This document shows, one piece after another, positions 62,338-64,000 of a stretch of 64,000 bases of DNA. Origin of the DNA: Micrococcus porci (GTDB lineage Bacteria; Actinomycetota; Actinomycetes; Actinomycetales; Micrococcaceae); contig NZ_CP083691.1 of the NCBI RefSeq assembly GCF_020097155.1, positions 1,116,001-1,180,000 of the forward strand, in the 5' to 3' direction. The notes beneath the pieces are model-generated. The model had not been told where the DNA came from, ran no database searches, and was given only the letters and a program-made list of their open reading frames with translations. The first letter of the stretch is position 1; every line of letters begins with the position of its first letter. The position numbers and the translations under genes were made by a program.

Positions 62338-62828
62338 GCCCCGGCCTCCTCGCCGTGCGCGTCCAGGAAGCGCTCGAGCGCGGACTGGAACTGGTTCTCC
62401 CCCAGGGGGACGGCCATGACGAGCTCGGCCTTCTCCCCGTCCGGGCCCGTGGTCTCCGCGTAGGGGCGGGTCAGACCGGCGTCGGTCGTCCAGGGCGACT
62501 TCTTCGTGAGCCCGCCGACCACCAGGTCGAGGTCGCCCTGCTTCAGCGCCGTCATGAGGGCCTCTTCGCCGGAGACGGTCCACTCCACGCGCGCGTCCCG
62601 CTCGGCGGCGAAGGCACGCACCAGGTCCGGCTCGGGGCCCTGGGGCTCGGCACCGGCGGCGTCCACGTGGGGCGGGTGGTGCGAGGCCCCTACCCGCAGC
62701 GTCCCGCCCGTGATCCGGTCCAGGGTGCCGTCCGGGTCGGCGGGGTAGCCGGAGGATGTGCATCCGGTCAGGACGACGCCGGCGGCGGCGAGCGCGCCGG
62801 TCAGGAGGGTGCGGCGGGGGGTCTGCAT
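62334..62828 (-). CDS. half-size substrate-binding lipoprotein
   Basis: Encodes 164 residues. Signal peptide with twin arginines (TPRRTLLTG) and lipobox LTGC, Cys23. The mature part resembles lobe I of family-3 amino-acid-binding proteins: GGTLRVGASHHPPHVDAAGA, PDLVRAFAAERDARVEWTVS, GEEALMTALKQGDLDLVVGG, LTKKSPWTTDAGLTRPYAET. It then jumps to a short C-terminal helix, so most of lobe II (about 80 residues) is missing. Leaderless start 7 bases after TAGAGT; stop coupled to the efflux gene, suggesting a joint function. Confidence 0.8.
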   Translation of the reverse strand: MQTPRRTLLTGALAAAGVVLTGCTSSGYPADPDGTLDRITGGTLRVGASHHPPHVDAAGAEPQGPEPDLVRAFAAERDARVEWTVSGEEALMTALKQGDLDLVVGGLTKKSPWTTDAGLTRPYAETTGPDGEKAELVMAVPLGENQFQSALERFLDAHGEEAGA

Positions 62829-62833
62829 GGGGC

Positions 62834-63865
62834 TCACTCTAGAGGGGAGTGGGAGCGGTGCCCCGCGTTCCCGAGGCCCTCCCGGCCGTCCAGGTGGTCG
62901 AGCACGAGGCGCACCGCGTCCCGCGCGTCCGTGCGCGGGCGCCAGTCGGTCGCGCGCCGCAGCGCGGAGGTGTCCATCACGGGCACCGCGGCGGCCATGT
63001 CCACCCAGCCCGGGTCCGTGGGCTGCAGGCGGGCCCGGTAGCTCACGGCGGCGGCGGCGCGGAACACCGCGACGGGCAGCTCGAGGATCCGGCGGGCGCC
63101 GAGCACCGTGCCCATCGTGTGGGCGTCGAGCACGGGCTCGGCGGCGACGTTGAACGCGCCGCCGGCGCGGTGGGCGACCACCTGCCAGTACGCCTCCGCG
63201 ACGTCCTGGGCGGTGAGCGCCTGGAAGCGCAGGCCCGTGGGGAAGGGCAGCACGGGGGTGCGCAGGCGCGCGGCGAGGCGGGCGGGCACGAGGTCGCCCA
63301 GGAAGTAGTCCTTGATCTCGGGCCCGGCGCCGGACTGGAAGATCAGTCCGGGCCGGAGCCGGCTGACGAGCATCCGCGGGTGCTCGGCCGCCACGCGGTC
63401 CAGGATCGTCTCCACCTCGGCCTTCTGGGCCGCGTAGTGGGACGTCGGCACGCCCGTGGTGGGGTGCGACTCGTCCACCCGCACGTCCTTCGGCCCCGGC
63501 CCATACGCGCCCACGGAGGAGGCGTAGACCAGGTGGGGCACCCCCGCGGCGGCAGCGGCACGGAACACGCGCTCGTTGCCGTCCACGTTGACCGCCCGCA
63601 GATGCGCGCGGTCGCGGTTGGGGCGGATCACCCACACGAGGTCGACCACGGCGTCCGCCCCGCGCAGCACCTCGGTGAGGCGGGGGGCGGACGCGGCGTC
63701 GGCGATGTCCATGCGGTGCCACTCGACGCCGTCGTACGGAGCGCCCGCGCGGTCCGGGCCGCGCCGGCTCACGCCGACGAGCTCGGTGGCCTCCGGGGCC
63801 CGGTGGAGGCGCTCGAGCAGGGCCGTCCCGACGTTGCCGGTGGCACCGAGGACGACGATCCTCAC
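62834..63865 (-). CDS. NAD-dependent epimerase/dehydratase family protein
   Basis: Encodes 343 residues of the extended short-chain dehydrogenase type: MRIVVLGATGNVGTALLERL nucleotide-binding loop, ADAVVDLVWVIRPNRDRAHL, NVDGNERVFRAAAAAGVPHL, YASSVGAYGPGP and a YAAQK catalytic pair. The substrate (sugar nucleotide or other) cannot be told. GTG start overlaps the stop of the upstream dehydrogenase gene by two bases (GTGA pattern), suggesting one transcript. Confidence 0.85.
   Translation of the reverse strand: MRIVVLGATGNVGTALLERLHRAPEATELVGVSRRGPDRAGAPYDGVEWHRMDIADAASAPRLTEVLRGADAVVDLVWVIRPNRDRAHLRAVNVDGNERVFRAAAAAGVPHLVYASSVGAYGPGPKDVRVDESHPTTGVPTSHYAAQKAEVETILDRVAAEHPRMLVSRLRPGLIFQSGAGPEIKDYFLGDLVPARLAARLRTPVLPFPTGLRFQALTAQDVAEAYWQVVAHRAGGAFNVAAEPVLDAHTMGTVLGARRILELPVAVFRAAAAVSYRARLQPTDPGWVDMAAAVPVMDTSALRRATDWRPRTDARDAVRLVLDHLDGREGLGNAGHRSHSPLE
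62836..62841 (-). promoter_or_regulatory. -10 box of leaderless lipoprotein gene
   Basis: TAGAGT on the minus strand, 7 bases before the ATG. Its last bases overlap the stop codon of the upstream epimerase gene (62834-62836). Confidence 0.5.
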
Positions 63866-64000
63866 GGCGTGAGCACCACCTTGATGCAGCCGTCCTGCTT
63901 CTTCTGGAACTTCTCGTACATGGCGGGCGCATCCTCGAGGGGCGCGGTGTGCGTCACGAGGTCGAGCACGCCCAGGGGATCGGACGGGTCGTCCATCAGG
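63862..64000 (-). CDS. zinc-dependent alcohol dehydrogenase, C-terminal end (cut by window edge)
   Basis: The last 45 residues are visible: LMDDPSDPLGVLDLVTHTAP, LEDAPAMYEKFQKKQDGCIK and VVLTP. The pattern LVTH..PLEDAP.MYEKF..K.DGCIKVVL is the C-terminus of the formaldehyde-dehydrogenase-like branch of zinc alcohol dehydrogenases. The catalytic part lies outside the window. Its stop overlaps the epimerase start. Confidence 0.8.
   Translation of the reverse strand, partial: LMDDPSDPLGVLDLVTHTAPLEDAPAMYEKFQKKQDGCIKVVLTP

Overview
The window is a G+C-rich (clearly above 65%) actinobacterial chromosome segment, most likely from Micrococcus luteus or a close Micrococcaceae relative. This is inferred from the third-position G/C codon bias, the many GTG starts, the str/S10/spc/alpha ribosomal gene order, the long acidic NusG N-terminus and the actinobacterial glmM-coaA-glmS-acpS-alr-tsaE-tsaB-rimI-tsaD neighbourhood. 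I see no insertion sequence, prophage, CRISPR array or rRNA gene. One tRNA (Trp, anticodon CCA) is present.

Layout. 1-5470: the 5' part of a 6-phosphofructokinase gene, a divergent cluster of three PspC-domain proteins with a LuxR-type response regulator, and an aspartate-type aminotransferase. 5570-17485: tRNA-Trp, secE, nusG, rplK-rplA, rplJ-rplL behind an attenuator-like leader, then rpoB-rpoC. 17560-23650: a FemAB-type gene divergent from the str cluster rpsL-rpsG-fusA, then tuf as its own unit. 23690-24362: a leaderless 45-residue membrane peptide gene overlapping a DUF3817-type gene. 24400-37440: S10 operon (rpsJ to rpsQ), a terminator/promoter junction, spc operon (rplN to rplO, without rpsN), then secY-adk-map. 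37500-41064: infA, rpmJ, rpsM, rpsK, rpoA, rplQ. 41195-44610: truA, rplM-rpsI, ppk2. 44642-52018: a Tat-lipoprotein amidase, glmM, a tiny membrane ORF, mscL, coaA, galE and glmS. 52117-61311: a glycogen-debranching enzyme, a DUF218-like protein, acpS, the nnr fusion, alr and the t6A genes tsaE-tsaB-rimI-tsaD. 61330-64000: a cation-efflux protein coupled to a half-size substrate-binding lipoprotein, an NAD-dependent epimerase and the 3' end of a zinc alcohol dehydrogenase.

Most of the window is housekeeping: transcription (rpoA/B/C, nusG), translation (most ribosomal proteins, EF-G, EF-Tu, IF-1, tRNA-Trp), protein export (secY, secE) and envelope precursor supply (glmM, glmS, alr, galE). Genes are tightly packed with ATGA/GTGA overlaps, and units are separated by long GC-rich stem-loops.

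Most interesting observations: (1) a 20-base G homopolymer exactly where the -35 element of the galE promoter should lie, a candidate slipped-strand phase-variation switch; (2) a repeated architecture in which a TAnnnT -10 hexamer sits 6-8 bases before the start codon with no ribosome binding site, implying leaderless mRNAs for about ten genes; (3) an L17 protein with an acidic linker and a small Tyr/His/Trp-rich C-terminal domain; (4) Asn450 in RpoB where rifampicin-sensitive bacteria usually carry Ser (E. coli 531); (5) a half-size substrate-binding lipoprotein translationally coupled to a cation-efflux transporter.
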